A stretch of 64,000 bases of DNA, taken from DAHUYF01 sp035945115 (GTDB taxonomy: Bacteria > Pseudomonadota > Alphaproteobacteria > ATCC43930 > CGMCC-115725). Position numbers and translations under genes: made by a program. Positions 32,944 to 40,718 of the stretch are shown in pieces (position 1 is the stretch's first letter; each line of letters opens with the position of its first letter). The notes under the pieces were generated by a model that did not search any database, was not told the DNA's origin, and saw only the letters and a list, made by a program, of their open reading frames with translations. The DNA lies in assembly GCA_035945115.1 (NCBI GenBank), contig DASZAN010000201.1, positions 85,127 through 149,126 of the forward strand, read 5' to 3'.

Positions 32944-35202
32944 TTACTCCGCCGCCTGCTGCACCGACGCATCCACCTTCTCCAGCACCTTCGGTGGCGA
33001 CATCGGCAGACTGTAGAAGCGCTTCCCGACCGCGTTGTGGATCGCATTCGCGACCGCCGACAGCACCGGCACGAGCGGGACTTCGCCGACCCCCTTGACG
33101 CCTTGCGGGTGCTTCGGGTTCGGCACTTCGATCAGCACGCAGTCGATCATCGGCAGGTCCGAGCAGACCGGCATGCGGTAGTCGAGGAAGCCGGGGTTAT
33201 CGACGTTGCCGCCGCGGGTGTAGATGTACTCCTCGTTCAGCGCCCAGCCGATGCCCTGGGCGACGCCGCCCTGGAGCTGCCCCTCGACGTAGCCGGGATG
33301 AATGGCGCGACCGACATCCTGTACGGCGGTGTACCGGATCACGCGCGCGATGCCGAGCTCGACATCGACCTCGACGTCGCAGATATGCGTCCCGAAGCCG
33401 CCTTCGGCGCCTTGCGTGTTGAGCTGAACGCTCTCACCGATCGGGCCGCCCATCGCAGACGCCTTGTTGGCAAGCTCGGCAAGCGTCAGCGGCTCGAACG
33501 GGCCAGCATTCGGGCTTACCGGATGGGCAGCGCCGTTCTCCCACTTCACCGCTTCGGGATCGATCTGCCAGATCTTCGCCGCGCGCTCGCGCAGCGTGCT
33601 GATGATCTTCTCGGTCGCCTCAGTCACCACCATGGAGGACGCGAACAGCACGCGGCTGCCGCCGGTGAGATTGGAGAAACCCACCGTCTGGGTGTCGCCG
33701 ATGATGACGGAGACGCGGCGGTAGTCGATACCGAGCAGCTCGGCGCAGATGTTGGCGATGCCGGCGCGGGAGCCCCCGATGTCGGGATGGCCGGTGGTGA
33801 CGACGACGTTGCCGTCCTCGGTGATGTTCACTTGTGCCGAGGATTCTCCGCCGGCGTTGAACCAGAAGCCGCTGGCCACGCCCCTGCCCTGAAGCTTGCC
33901 GAGCGGCGCGTTGTAATGCGGATGACCTTTCGCCGCTTTCAGCGTCTCGACATAGCCGATGCGCGGGAAGGTCGGGCCGAACGCTGCTTTCGTCCCTTCC
34001 TTGGCGGCGTTCTTCAAACGCAGCTCGATCGGATCGATCTTCAGCGCTTCGGCGAGCTCGTCGAGCACGCATTCGACCGCATAGGCGCCGATCGGCGCGC
34101 CGGGCGCGCGATAGGCAGCGACCTTCGAGCGGTTGGAGCAGACGTCATAGCCGGTCGAGAGCACGTGCGGGATGTCGTAGGGCGTAAAGCTGCAGCCGAC
34201 CGCGCCGCGGATCGGCGAGCCCGGGAGCGCGCCGGCTTGTAGGTAGAACGTACCCTGGGCGGCGACGATGGTGCCGTCCTTCTTGGCGCCGATCTTGACC
34301 GTGCTTTTCGAGCCGGATGTCGGGCCGGTGGCGCGCATCACTTCCTCGCGCGTCATCACCATCTTGACCGGCCGGCCAGATTTCTTCGCCAGCAGCGTGG
34401 CGAGCGGCTCGAGATAGACGATGGTCTTGCCGCCAAAACCGCCGCCAATCTCGGCAGGGATGGCGCGGATGTCGCTCTGGGGGATGCCGGACAGATAAGC
34501 CGTCATCGCGCGCACCATGAACTGGCCCTGGCTCGAGCTCCAGATCGTGGTCTTGCCGTCAGCGGCGACCGAGACGAGGCAGGCATGCGGCTCGATATAG
34601 CCTTGGTGCACCGGGCGCGTGGTGAAGGCGCGCTCGACAATCACTTCGGCCTGCGCGAAGCCCACTGTGATGTCGCCTTTCTTCACCTCCAGCTTGCCCA
34701 TGATATTGGAGGGCTTGCCCTCGAAGGTGTTGAATTCGTGCAGGATCGGCGCATCCGGCTTGAGCGCGTCGTCGATCTCGATCGACCACGGCAGCACCTC
34801 GTAATCGACGTCGATCAGCGCACAGGCCTGGGCGGCGATTGCTTCCGTGGTTGCGGCAACGGCGGCGACGGGATGGCCGGGGAACAGCGCCTTCTCGCGG
34901 GCCATCACGTTGCGGCACATCCAGCGCATGTCCTGGATGCCGAGCATGACCGACTTGTCGACCGGGAAATCGACGACGTCGCGCGCGATGATGACGGCCT
35001 TCACGCCAGGTAGCCGCTCAGCCTTCGAGGTGTCGATCTTGCGGATGCGCGCATGCGGGTGCGGGCTTCGGAGAACCTTGCCCCAGATCATGCCGGGCAT
35101 GTTGGTGTCGGCAGCGAAAGCCGCGCGTCCGGTGACCTTGTCGACGCCGTCAGGGCGGATGGTGCGCTGGCCGATCCACTTGTTGAAGGTAACGTCGTTC
35201 AT
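32944..35202 (-). CDS. Xanthine dehydrogenase-family molybdopterin-binding subunit
   Basis: This 752-aa large subunit of a molybdenum hydroxylase opens RTIRPDGVDKVTGRAAFAAD. It shows EIGGGFGGKTIVYLEP near 248-263, TGHPDIGGSRAGIANI near 480-495, and the catalytic glutamate in GVKGVGEVPLVPVL near 706-719. The three-gene set (FAD, [2Fe-2S], molybdenum) is complete and cytoplasmic. It differs from HcrA, and the partner FAD subunit lacks the HcrB-type cysteine loop, so it is not a second 4-hydroxybenzoyl-CoA reductase. The substrate, probably an N-heterocycle, aldehyde or purine-like compound, cannot be read from the sequence. Confidence 0.9.
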   Translation of the reverse strand: MNDVTFNKWIGQRTIRPDGVDKVTGRAAFAADTNMPGMIWGKVLRSPHPHARIRKIDTSKAERLPGVKAVIIARDVVDFPVDKSVMLGIQDMRWMCRNVMAREKALFPGHPVAAVAATTEAIAAQACALIDVDYEVLPWSIEIDDALKPDAPILHEFNTFEGKPSNIMGKLEVKKGDITVGFAQAEVIVERAFTTRPVHQGYIEPHACLVSVAADGKTTIWSSSQGQFMVRAMTAYLSGIPQSDIRAIPAEIGGGFGGKTIVYLEPLATLLAKKSGRPVKMVMTREEVMRATGPTSGSKSTVKIGAKKDGTIVAAQGTFYLQAGALPGSPIRGAVGCSFTPYDIPHVLSTGYDVCSNRSKVAAYRAPGAPIGAYAVECVLDELAEALKIDPIELRLKNAAKEGTKAAFGPTFPRIGYVETLKAAKGHPHYNAPLGKLQGRGVASGFWFNAGGESSAQVNITEDGNVVVTTGHPDIGGSRAGIANICAELLGIDYRRVSVIIGDTQTVGFSNLTGGSRVLFASSMVVTEATEKIISTLRERAAKIWQIDPEAVKWENGAAHPVSPNAGPFEPLTLAELANKASAMGGPIGESVQLNTQGAEGGFGTHICDVEVDVELGIARVIRYTAVQDVGRAIHPGYVEGQLQGGVAQGIGWALNEEYIYTRGGNVDNPGFLDYRMPVCSDLPMIDCVLIEVPNPKHPQGVKGVGEVPLVPVLSAVANAIHNAVGKRFYSLPMSPPKVLEKVDASVQQAAE

Positions 35203-35681
35203 GGGCGAGCCTCCCGCATTTCAGCCGCGGCTTCCAGAACCGCGCGGACGATCTTGTCATAGCCGGTGCACCGGCAGAGATTGCCGGCGAGCCAGAAACG
35301 CACCTCCTCCTCGCTCGGATTCGGGTTCTTCTTCAGAAGAACCTCGGAGGCGACCAGCATGCCCGAGGTACAGATGCCGCATTGGAGCGCAGCCTGCTCG
35401 AGGAACTTCTGCTGCAGCGGATGCAGTCTGTCCCCTTGTGCCATGCCCTCAATCGTTCCGATCTCGTGGCCTTCGGCCTCGGCGGCGAGCATCAGGCACG
35501 AGCAGACCAGCCGCCCATCGACCGTGATCGAGCAGGCGCCGCAGTCGCCGGTGGCGCAGCCTTCTTTCGAGCCGGTCAGTCCGAGCTGATTGCGCAGCGC
35601 ATCGAGCATGGTGTTGTCGGGCTCGCACAGGAACTCCATCGGCTCGCCGTTGATCGTGGTGGTGACGTGCAGCTTTGGCAT
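35199..35681 (-). CDS. (2Fe-2S)-binding small subunit of molybdenum hydroxylase
   Basis: This 160-aa electron-transfer subunit has CATGDCGACSITVDG (about 42-56) with a further cysteine at SCLML for the first cluster. CGICTSGML and LCRCTGYDKI supply the second. The stop overlaps the start of the large subunit (ATGA), and four bases separate it from the FAD subunit gene. It connects the molybdenum site to FAD in the same enzyme. Confidence 0.92.
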   Translation of the reverse strand: MPKLHVTTTINGEPMEFLCEPDNTMLDALRNQLGLTGSKEGCATGDCGACSITVDGRLVCSCLMLAAEAEGHEIGTIEGMAQGDRLHPLQQKFLEQAALQCGICTSGMLVASEVLLKKNPNPSEEEVRFWLAGNLCRCTGYDKIVRAVLEAAAEMREARP

Positions 35682-35685
35682 CGTG

Positions 35686-36555
35686 TCAGTTTCCCTGCGC
35701 GCGCTTCGCGGCGATTGTGGCGGTGCGCTTCAAGAGCACGCCGGCGATTTTGGTGCGGTAGGCGATGGTGCCGCGCTTGTCGTCGATCGGACGGCAGGCG
35801 GCGCGGCAAGCGTTGGCGGCGGCTTCGAGAGCCGCAACATCGAGCTTCGAGCCGATCAATGCTTTGGCGGCGGCTTCGACGAGAAGCACCATCGGCGCCA
35901 CCGCCCCTAAGCCGACGCGTGCCGCCGTGCAGAAGCCGTTCTTCAGTGTCAGGCTGACGCCGCAGCCGACCACGGCGATATCCATCTCGGTGCGCGGAAT
36001 CATGCGCAGGTACGCATCGCCTGAGCCCTCGGGGCGCGGTGGCAATTTGAAGCTGACCAGGATTTCGCCGGGCGCCAGGTTGGTGCGGCCGGGACCGGCG
36101 GGCACCTTCTCGACCTCCAGCTCGCGGCGGCCGTTGGGCCCCTGCACCGTCACGACCGCGCCGGCCGCGATCATCGCCGGAACGCTGTCGCCGGCGGGCG
36201 AAGCGTTGCAGAGATTGCCGCCGGCGGAGGCCCGGCCCTGCACCTGCTTGGAGCCGATCAGGTTCACCGCCTCCAGCACGCCGGGCCAGACCTTTTTGAA
36301 GCTGGGGTGTTCGGCGAGCTCGGCGCCGGAGACCGCCGCGCCGATGCGGAAGCCGCCATCGGTAGTCTCAGCGATTTCAGTCATCTCGGCGATCTTCTTG
36401 ATATCGACGATCAATCCCGGCTTCACGATGCCGGAGCGCATCTGCACCAAGAGATCGGTGCCGCCGGCCAGGATACGGCCGGCACCCCCCGCGGCGGCGA
36501 ATGCAGCGATTGCTTCCTCAAGCGTCGTCGGCGCCACGTACCGGATATCGGTCAT
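35686..36555 (-). CDS. FAD-binding middle subunit of molybdenum hydroxylase
   Basis: This 289-aa subunit of the CoxM type has FAD motifs ILAGGTDLLVQMRSG near 29-43 and RASAGGNLCNASPAGDSVPA near 108-127. It lacks the cysteine-rich insertion found in HcrB, so it should support ordinary hydroxylase chemistry. It is the first gene of the three-gene operon; a 190-base gap without recognisable features separates it from the Tat-exported aldolase-like gene upstream. Confidence 0.92.
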   Translation of the reverse strand: MTDIRYVAPTTLEEAIAAFAAAGGAGRILAGGTDLLVQMRSGIVKPGLIVDIKKIAEMTEIAETTDGGFRIGAAVSGAELAEHPSFKKVWPGVLEAVNLIGSKQVQGRASAGGNLCNASPAGDSVPAMIAAGAVVTVQGPNGRRELEVEKVPAGPGRTNLAPGEILVSFKLPPRPEGSGDAYLRMIPRTEMDIAVVGCGVSLTLKNGFCTAARVGLGAVAPMVLLVEAAAKALIGSKLDVAALEAAANACRAACRPIDDKRGTIAYRTKIAGVLLKRTATIAAKRAQGN

Positions 36556-36745
36556 GATTGCTTCTGGGTCTCCCTGTGCCGCGTCCGATTGATGCGGTGC
36601 CTTATCTGTGACCGTGGCGGACCGAGATTACACGGCAAGCCATGGTCCGACCAGCCGCCGGAGCGCGGACAAAGCAGGGCAGATAAATGTCCATTTCTGC
36701 TTAGCATCGTCCTGATCATCGTTTTCAAAACGCCCTCGTGCGGCG

Positions 36746-37675
36746 CTACTTGCCCAGCCGCGGCGGCAGCAAGTCGGCGACCCCGGCACGGCGCGCCCAA
36801 TATTCCCAGGCGCGCATCGCCGCGGGGGTGTCCGGCTTGAGCGAAGGCCCGGCAACCCGCGCCGCGATCTCGCCCTTTGACAGCGGGTTGATCTTGCCGC
36901 CCAAGAGCAAGGCAACCTGGAGGACGTGCGCGTTCTTCGGCGCATAGACCGCAAGGCGCACGACCTCGTAGAGCGAGGCCGCGGCCGCGGCGAAGCCGTG
37001 ACCGCGCATGAGCACCATGCTGTTGCCGGCAAGACGCCCGGCGAGGTCGCGGCCCTGCGCCATGTTTGACACCAACAGATCGGTATCGTGGCCGAACTTG
37101 TCGGCGATGTCCCAGACCGGCACGTCGGCGCCGATGAAGGCGCCGTCATGGATGACCGGCCGCAGCTTGGCGGTGCCGATGCTGAAGGGCAGCACCTCCT
37201 CGCTATGGGCGTGAACCACCGCGTGAACGTCGGGGCGCGCCGCATAAATGCTGCCGTGAATGAAGCGCTCGAGGTAGGGCGGGCGCTTGTCGTTCACCGG
37301 CTCGCCATCAAGCGTGTATTCGACGATGTCGCCGATTTCGATCTGCTCCGGGCTGCGCGACCGCGCCAGGAGATAACGCTCGGGATCGAGCGGATGCCGC
37401 ATGCTGACATGGCCATAGGCATCGACCACGTTTTCATGCGCCAGGATGCGATTGGCGATGACCAAATTCCTGATGGCAAGCTCGACGTCACTGCTCGTCG
37501 CCTCCGCCACCAGTTTCGCCGGCTCTGTGGCTTGGTGGGTTAGATCCGGCGCGATCGATGCCGCCTCGGCCACGACCGGCGGAGTGAGGGCGGCGGCGCC
37601 GGCGAGCGACGCAGCGGTCATGAAACCGCGGCGGCCGATGAACGGCGAAGTCTGGTTTTTCGATTTGTTCGGCAT
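36746..37675 (-). CDS. Class II aldolase/adducin-domain protein with Tat signal
   Basis: This 309-aa protein begins at the ATG 37675. It carries a twin-arginine signal (FIGRRGFMTAASLAGAAALTP, the two arginines near 15-16) with a likely cleavage after VAEA. The rest is a class II aldolase/adducin domain: NRILAHENVVDAYGHVSMRH near 76-95, and metal ligands in HAVVHAHSEEVLPFS near 150-164 and MRGHGFAAAAASL near 228-240. Members of this family are almost always cytoplasmic, so export is odd. It may act on a periplasmic hydroxy-acid or sugar acid. An upstream in-frame extension lacks family similarity and was not used. Confidence 0.8.
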   Translation of the reverse strand: MPNKSKNQTSPFIGRRGFMTAASLAGAAALTPPVVAEAASIAPDLTHQATEPAKLVAEATSSDVELAIRNLVIANRILAHENVVDAYGHVSMRHPLDPERYLLARSRSPEQIEIGDIVEYTLDGEPVNDKRPPYLERFIHGSIYAARPDVHAVVHAHSEEVLPFSIGTAKLRPVIHDGAFIGADVPVWDIADKFGHDTDLLVSNMAQGRDLAGRLAGNSMVLMRGHGFAAAAASLYEVVRLAVYAPKNAHVLQVALLLGGKINPLSKGEIAARVAGPSLKPDTPAAMRAWEYWARRAGVADLLPPRLGK

Positions 37676-37982
37676 CGAGAGTTCCCTGCCACGGTCCGGT
37701 TTTCGCTTCCGCCCGCACTGGTTGGCGCGTGCGCGGGCGGCAACATAGCTTAGCTTGCCGCTCCCGTAATCTTTGCTCAGTGCGCTTGTAGCCGGCGAGA
37801 GTCGCTTCGGCCCCGACCCGATCGCGCAAATCGACACTCCGCCGAGCGGACATGAGCACCCGAGCGCGGCGTGATCGCGTCTACATGACGCGAGACGATC
37901 TATCGCGCCGAAATGCCTCCGGTTGGACGCCGGCTTGCTGCGGCTCGCGCTGCGTGCTCAATTCTAAAGGGATGGCTCTGGG
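37676..37982. other. Intergenic region between divergent genes
   Basis: These 307 bases separate the Tat-signal aldolase gene (minus) from the quinone oxidoreductase gene (plus) and must hold both promoters. I see no FNR box, no copy of the GTATTTTGGTAC element, no convincing small gene and no repeat. An AAAGGGA ribosome-binding site lies ten bases before the plus-strand ATG. Confidence 0.6.
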
Positions 37983-39014
37983 ATGCAGGCGATGATGCGC
38001 CAAATCTGGATTGCGAAGCACGGACCGCCGCAAGTGCTCACCTTGCGCGACGCTCCGGAGCCCCGGCCGGGCGCCGGGGAAGTGCTGATCAAGGTTGCCG
38101 CCGCCGGCGTCAATTTTGCCGACATCATGGCGCGGCGCGGCCTCTATCCCGATGCGCCGAAGCCGCCTTGCGTCGTCGGCTACGAAGTCGCGGGTGAAGT
38201 CATCGCGCTCGGCGAAGGGGCGAGAGATTTCACCCTCGGCGAGAAGGTCATCGCCATCACGCGCTTTGGTGGGTATTCGACCCATGTGGCGGTGCCCGAG
38301 GGTCGGGTGTTCCAACTCCCCGCCGGCCTTGCGCTCGAACGCGGCGCGGCCCTGCCGGTGACCTATCTCACCGCCTATCAGCTCGTCGTCGCCATGGGGC
38401 GGCTCGGGGCGGGCGAGACGGTCCTCGTCCACTCCGCGGGCGGCGGGGTCGGTCTTTCCTGCATCGAGCTGGCGCGCATCGTCGGCGCCGACGTGATCGG
38501 CGTGGCGTCCGCCGGCAAGCACGATTTTCTGCGCCAGCGCGGCGTGACTAAGCTCATCGATCCCCGCGCCGAGGATCTGGTGGCGCGCGTCAAGGCGCTG
38601 ACCGAAGGGCGCGGCGTCGACCTCGCGCTCGACCCGATCGGCGGCCGCTCCTGGCGTCAAAGCTATCAATGTCTCGCGCCCTGCGGGCGGCTCGGCGTCT
38701 TCGGCTTCGCCGCGGCGGCCTCGGACAGCGGCCGCTTGCTAGCGATGCTGCGCGCGGCCGCCGGCGTACCGTGGCTCGCCCTCACGCCGTTGGCGCTGAT
38801 GAATGCCAATCGCGGCGTGTTCGGCGTCAATCTCGGTCACCTCTGGGACTACGGCGCGCTCATCCGCCATTGGCTCGAAACCATTCTCCGCTGGCAGCAG
38901 GAGGGCAAGATCGATCCGGTGGTGGACCGCAGCTTCGCCTTCGCCGAAGCGTCGGCAGCACATGCTTACATCGAAGCGCGGCGCAACATCGGCAAAATCC
39001 TGCTCGTCCCATGA
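37983..39014 (+). CDS. NADPH:quinone oxidoreductase-like medium-chain dehydrogenase
   Basis: This 343-aa zinc-free member of the medium-chain dehydrogenase superfamily has the quinone oxidoreductase/zeta-crystallin motif GVNFADIMARRGLYP near 42-56 and VVGYEVAGEV near 64-73. The NADPH loop is VLVHSAGGGVGLSCIEL near 146-162. Zinc-binding cysteines are absent. It precedes an alpha/beta hydrolase gene by 28 bases on the same strand. Reduction of quinones or of an enoyl-type substrate is likely; there is no direct tie to the benzoyl-CoA pathway. Confidence 0.85.
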   Translation: MQAMMRQIWIAKHGPPQVLTLRDAPEPRPGAGEVLIKVAAAGVNFADIMARRGLYPDAPKPPCVVGYEVAGEVIALGEGARDFTLGEKVIAITRFGGYSTHVAVPEGRVFQLPAGLALERGAALPVTYLTAYQLVVAMGRLGAGETVLVHSAGGGVGLSCIELARIVGADVIGVASAGKHDFLRQRGVTKLIDPRAEDLVARVKALTEGRGVDLALDPIGGRSWRQSYQCLAPCGRLGVFGFAAAASDSGRLLAMLRAAAGVPWLALTPLALMNANRGVFGVNLGHLWDYGALIRHWLETILRWQQEGKIDPVVDRSFAFAEASAAHAYIEARRNIGKILLVP

Positions 39015-39042
39015 CGCGCGCGCTGGTGCGAAAGGAGCGTCT

Positions 39043-39972
39043 TTGAGCGGCGCGGCAGTTCCAGACGAGCTTCTCGCGGTGCGCGCGCCAACGCCGGAGT
39101 GGTTCCGCTGGGCAATATCGCGCCCGGTCGAGTCGCGCGTCGTCGCCATCGCGGATTGCCCGATCCACTATCTCCTCTGGCCGGCGCGGCATGAATCCGC
39201 CGGTGCGCGCGGGCTGCTCTTCGTCCACGGCGGCGGCGCGCATGCCAACTGGTGGAGCTACATCGCGCCCTATTTCACCAGCGACTTCCGCGTCGCCGCG
39301 CTCGACCTCTCCGGCATGGGCGACAGCGGCCGGCGCGAGAGTTACAGCGCGCAGCTCCGCGTCGAGGAGATGCGCGGCGTCATCGCCGATGCCGGACTTG
39401 GCCGCAATCCCTTCATCGTCGGCCACAGCTTCGGCGGCTTCATGAGCATGAAGTTCGCAGCCCAGTTCGGCGACGAGATCGGCGGCGCCGTCATCGTCGA
39501 TTCGCCGATCCGCTCGCCCGAAGAGGAGGCGGCGCGGCCGCTCTCGCCGCCGCGCTGGGCGAACCGCAAGATCTATGAGAGCTTCGAGGCGGCGCTTGCC
39601 CGCTTCCGGCTGATGCCGCCGCAGAGCTGCGAGAACGACTTCATCGTCGAGTTCATCGCGCGGCGCTCGCTCATGCCGGTGGCGGGCGGCTGGACCTGGA
39701 AGTTCGATGGCGCGGCCATGGGCACGCGGCGCTTCGGCGAGCCCTCCCGCGAATATCTCCAAGCGGTCCGCTGCCGTGCCGCGCTCATCTTCGGCGAGAA
39801 GAGCGCGCTCGTCTCGCGCGCCACCGCCTCCTACATGTCCTCACTCATGGGACCAGAGGCGCCGATCGTCGAGGTGCCGGAGGCGCAGCACCACGTCATG
39901 CTCGACCAGCCGCTGGCCTTCGTCGCGGCGCTCCGCGTGGTGCTCGGAAGCTGGATCCGCGCGGCGCCTTAG
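39043..39972 (+). CDS. Alpha/beta hydrolase
   Basis: This 309-aa protein starts at a TTG (39043), chosen because AAAGGAG lies five bases upstream and no ATG in frame has such a site. The fold shows the oxyanion loop FVHGGGAHANWW near 61-72, the nucleophile elbow GHSFGGF near 127-133 with serine as nucleophile, and a C-terminal histidine in QHHVMLDQP. It is probably an esterase or C-C hydrolase of small molecules. It forms a two-gene unit with the quinone oxidoreductase. The substrate is unknown. Confidence 0.85.
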   Translation: MSGAAVPDELLAVRAPTPEWFRWAISRPVESRVVAIADCPIHYLLWPARHESAGARGLLFVHGGGAHANWWSYIAPYFTSDFRVAALDLSGMGDSGRRESYSAQLRVEEMRGVIADAGLGRNPFIVGHSFGGFMSMKFAAQFGDEIGGAVIVDSPIRSPEEEAARPLSPPRWANRKIYESFEAALARFRLMPPQSCENDFIVEFIARRSLMPVAGGWTWKFDGAAMGTRRFGEPSREYLQAVRCRAALIFGEKSALVSRATASYMSSLMGPEAPIVEVPEAQHHVMLDQPLAFVAALRVVLGSWIRAAP

Positions 39973-40020
39973 CATCTCGTCGCGCGGCTCCTCGCAATGA
40001 CGGCAAACCACACCTCCCGT

Positions 40021-40102
40021 CGTCGTCCCTGCGAAAGCAGGGACCCAGGACCAAGCGACGGAATGCTGCAACCCTGGATTCCCGCTTTCGCGGGAATGAC
40101 GA
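40021..40102. repeat. Inverted pair of REP-like palindromes
   Basis: Two GC-rich hairpins face each other: CGTCCCTGCGAAAGCAGGGA (40024-40043) followed by CCCAGG, and CCTGG followed by ATTCCCGCTTTCGCGGGAAT (40079-40098) and GACGA. The second is an imperfect inverse of the first, as in two-hairpin repeat units scattered through many alphaproteobacterial genomes. It lies in the 194-base gap between the convergent hydrolase and dioxygenase-remnant genes and may end transcription from both sides. Confidence 0.75.
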
Positions 40103-40166
40103 GTAAAGAACGAGGTTTCGTCAGCACATCCCGCTCACTCCACGCTGAGGGCAAAGCGCCCTGAGG

Positions 40167-40703
40167 TTACTGCCGCTCCGGCAGCGCCGCCGCTTCGTTG
40201 TAGTTCGTGACCGGGGTGCCGCGGTAAAGGGTGCGCGCGCTCCGCTCGGTGATGCGCTTGTGGAGCGCCAGGAACGCGGGATCGAGATCGCGCGTCGGCC
40301 GCGGCTCGAGCTCGAAGTGATGATGACGGTCCGCGCCGCGCACCAAACTGGCGCTGTCGTCGCCGGCGATCTGCGCCACGTATGTGGGAACGTAGCGAAT
40401 GGCGAAGCCGATGCGGCGGTCATCGGAGGCGTTGGGCGGCGAGCCGTGCACGAGCCGCACGTGATGGAGCGACATCTCGCCGGGTGCGAGCGTGATCATG
40501 CGGCGCTTGGCGCGGTCCACCTCGACCATGACCTCTTGGCCGCGCGTTAGAAGATTGTGCTTGGCGAAGGTGTCGCGGTGCGGGATCTGATCGAAGGCGT
40601 GGCTGCCGGGAACGTATTCCATGGCGCCGTTCGCTTCGGTCGCTTCGGTGAAAGCCACCCACGCCGTCACCACATCGGGCTGATCGCCCGCCGCGCCCGG
40701 CAC
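40167..40703 (-). pseudogene. Phytanoyl-CoA dioxygenase (PhyH) family, 5'-truncated remnant
   Basis: The 178 readable residues match the C-terminal part of PhyH-type Fe(II)/2-oxoglutarate dioxygenases: DVVTAWVAFTEATEANGAME, VPGSH, LAPGEMSLHHVRLVHGS (holding the distal iron histidine) and RRIGFAIRYVP. Full members have about 270-290 residues; the first 100 or so, with the H-x-D iron motif, are missing. The reading frame continues upstream for only five codons to the stop codon of the GMC oxidoreductase gene, with which it is in frame. This looks like a deletion junction. A working enzyme is very unlikely. Confidence 0.75.
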
Positions 40704-40718
40704 GTGGCGCCGCGCGCC

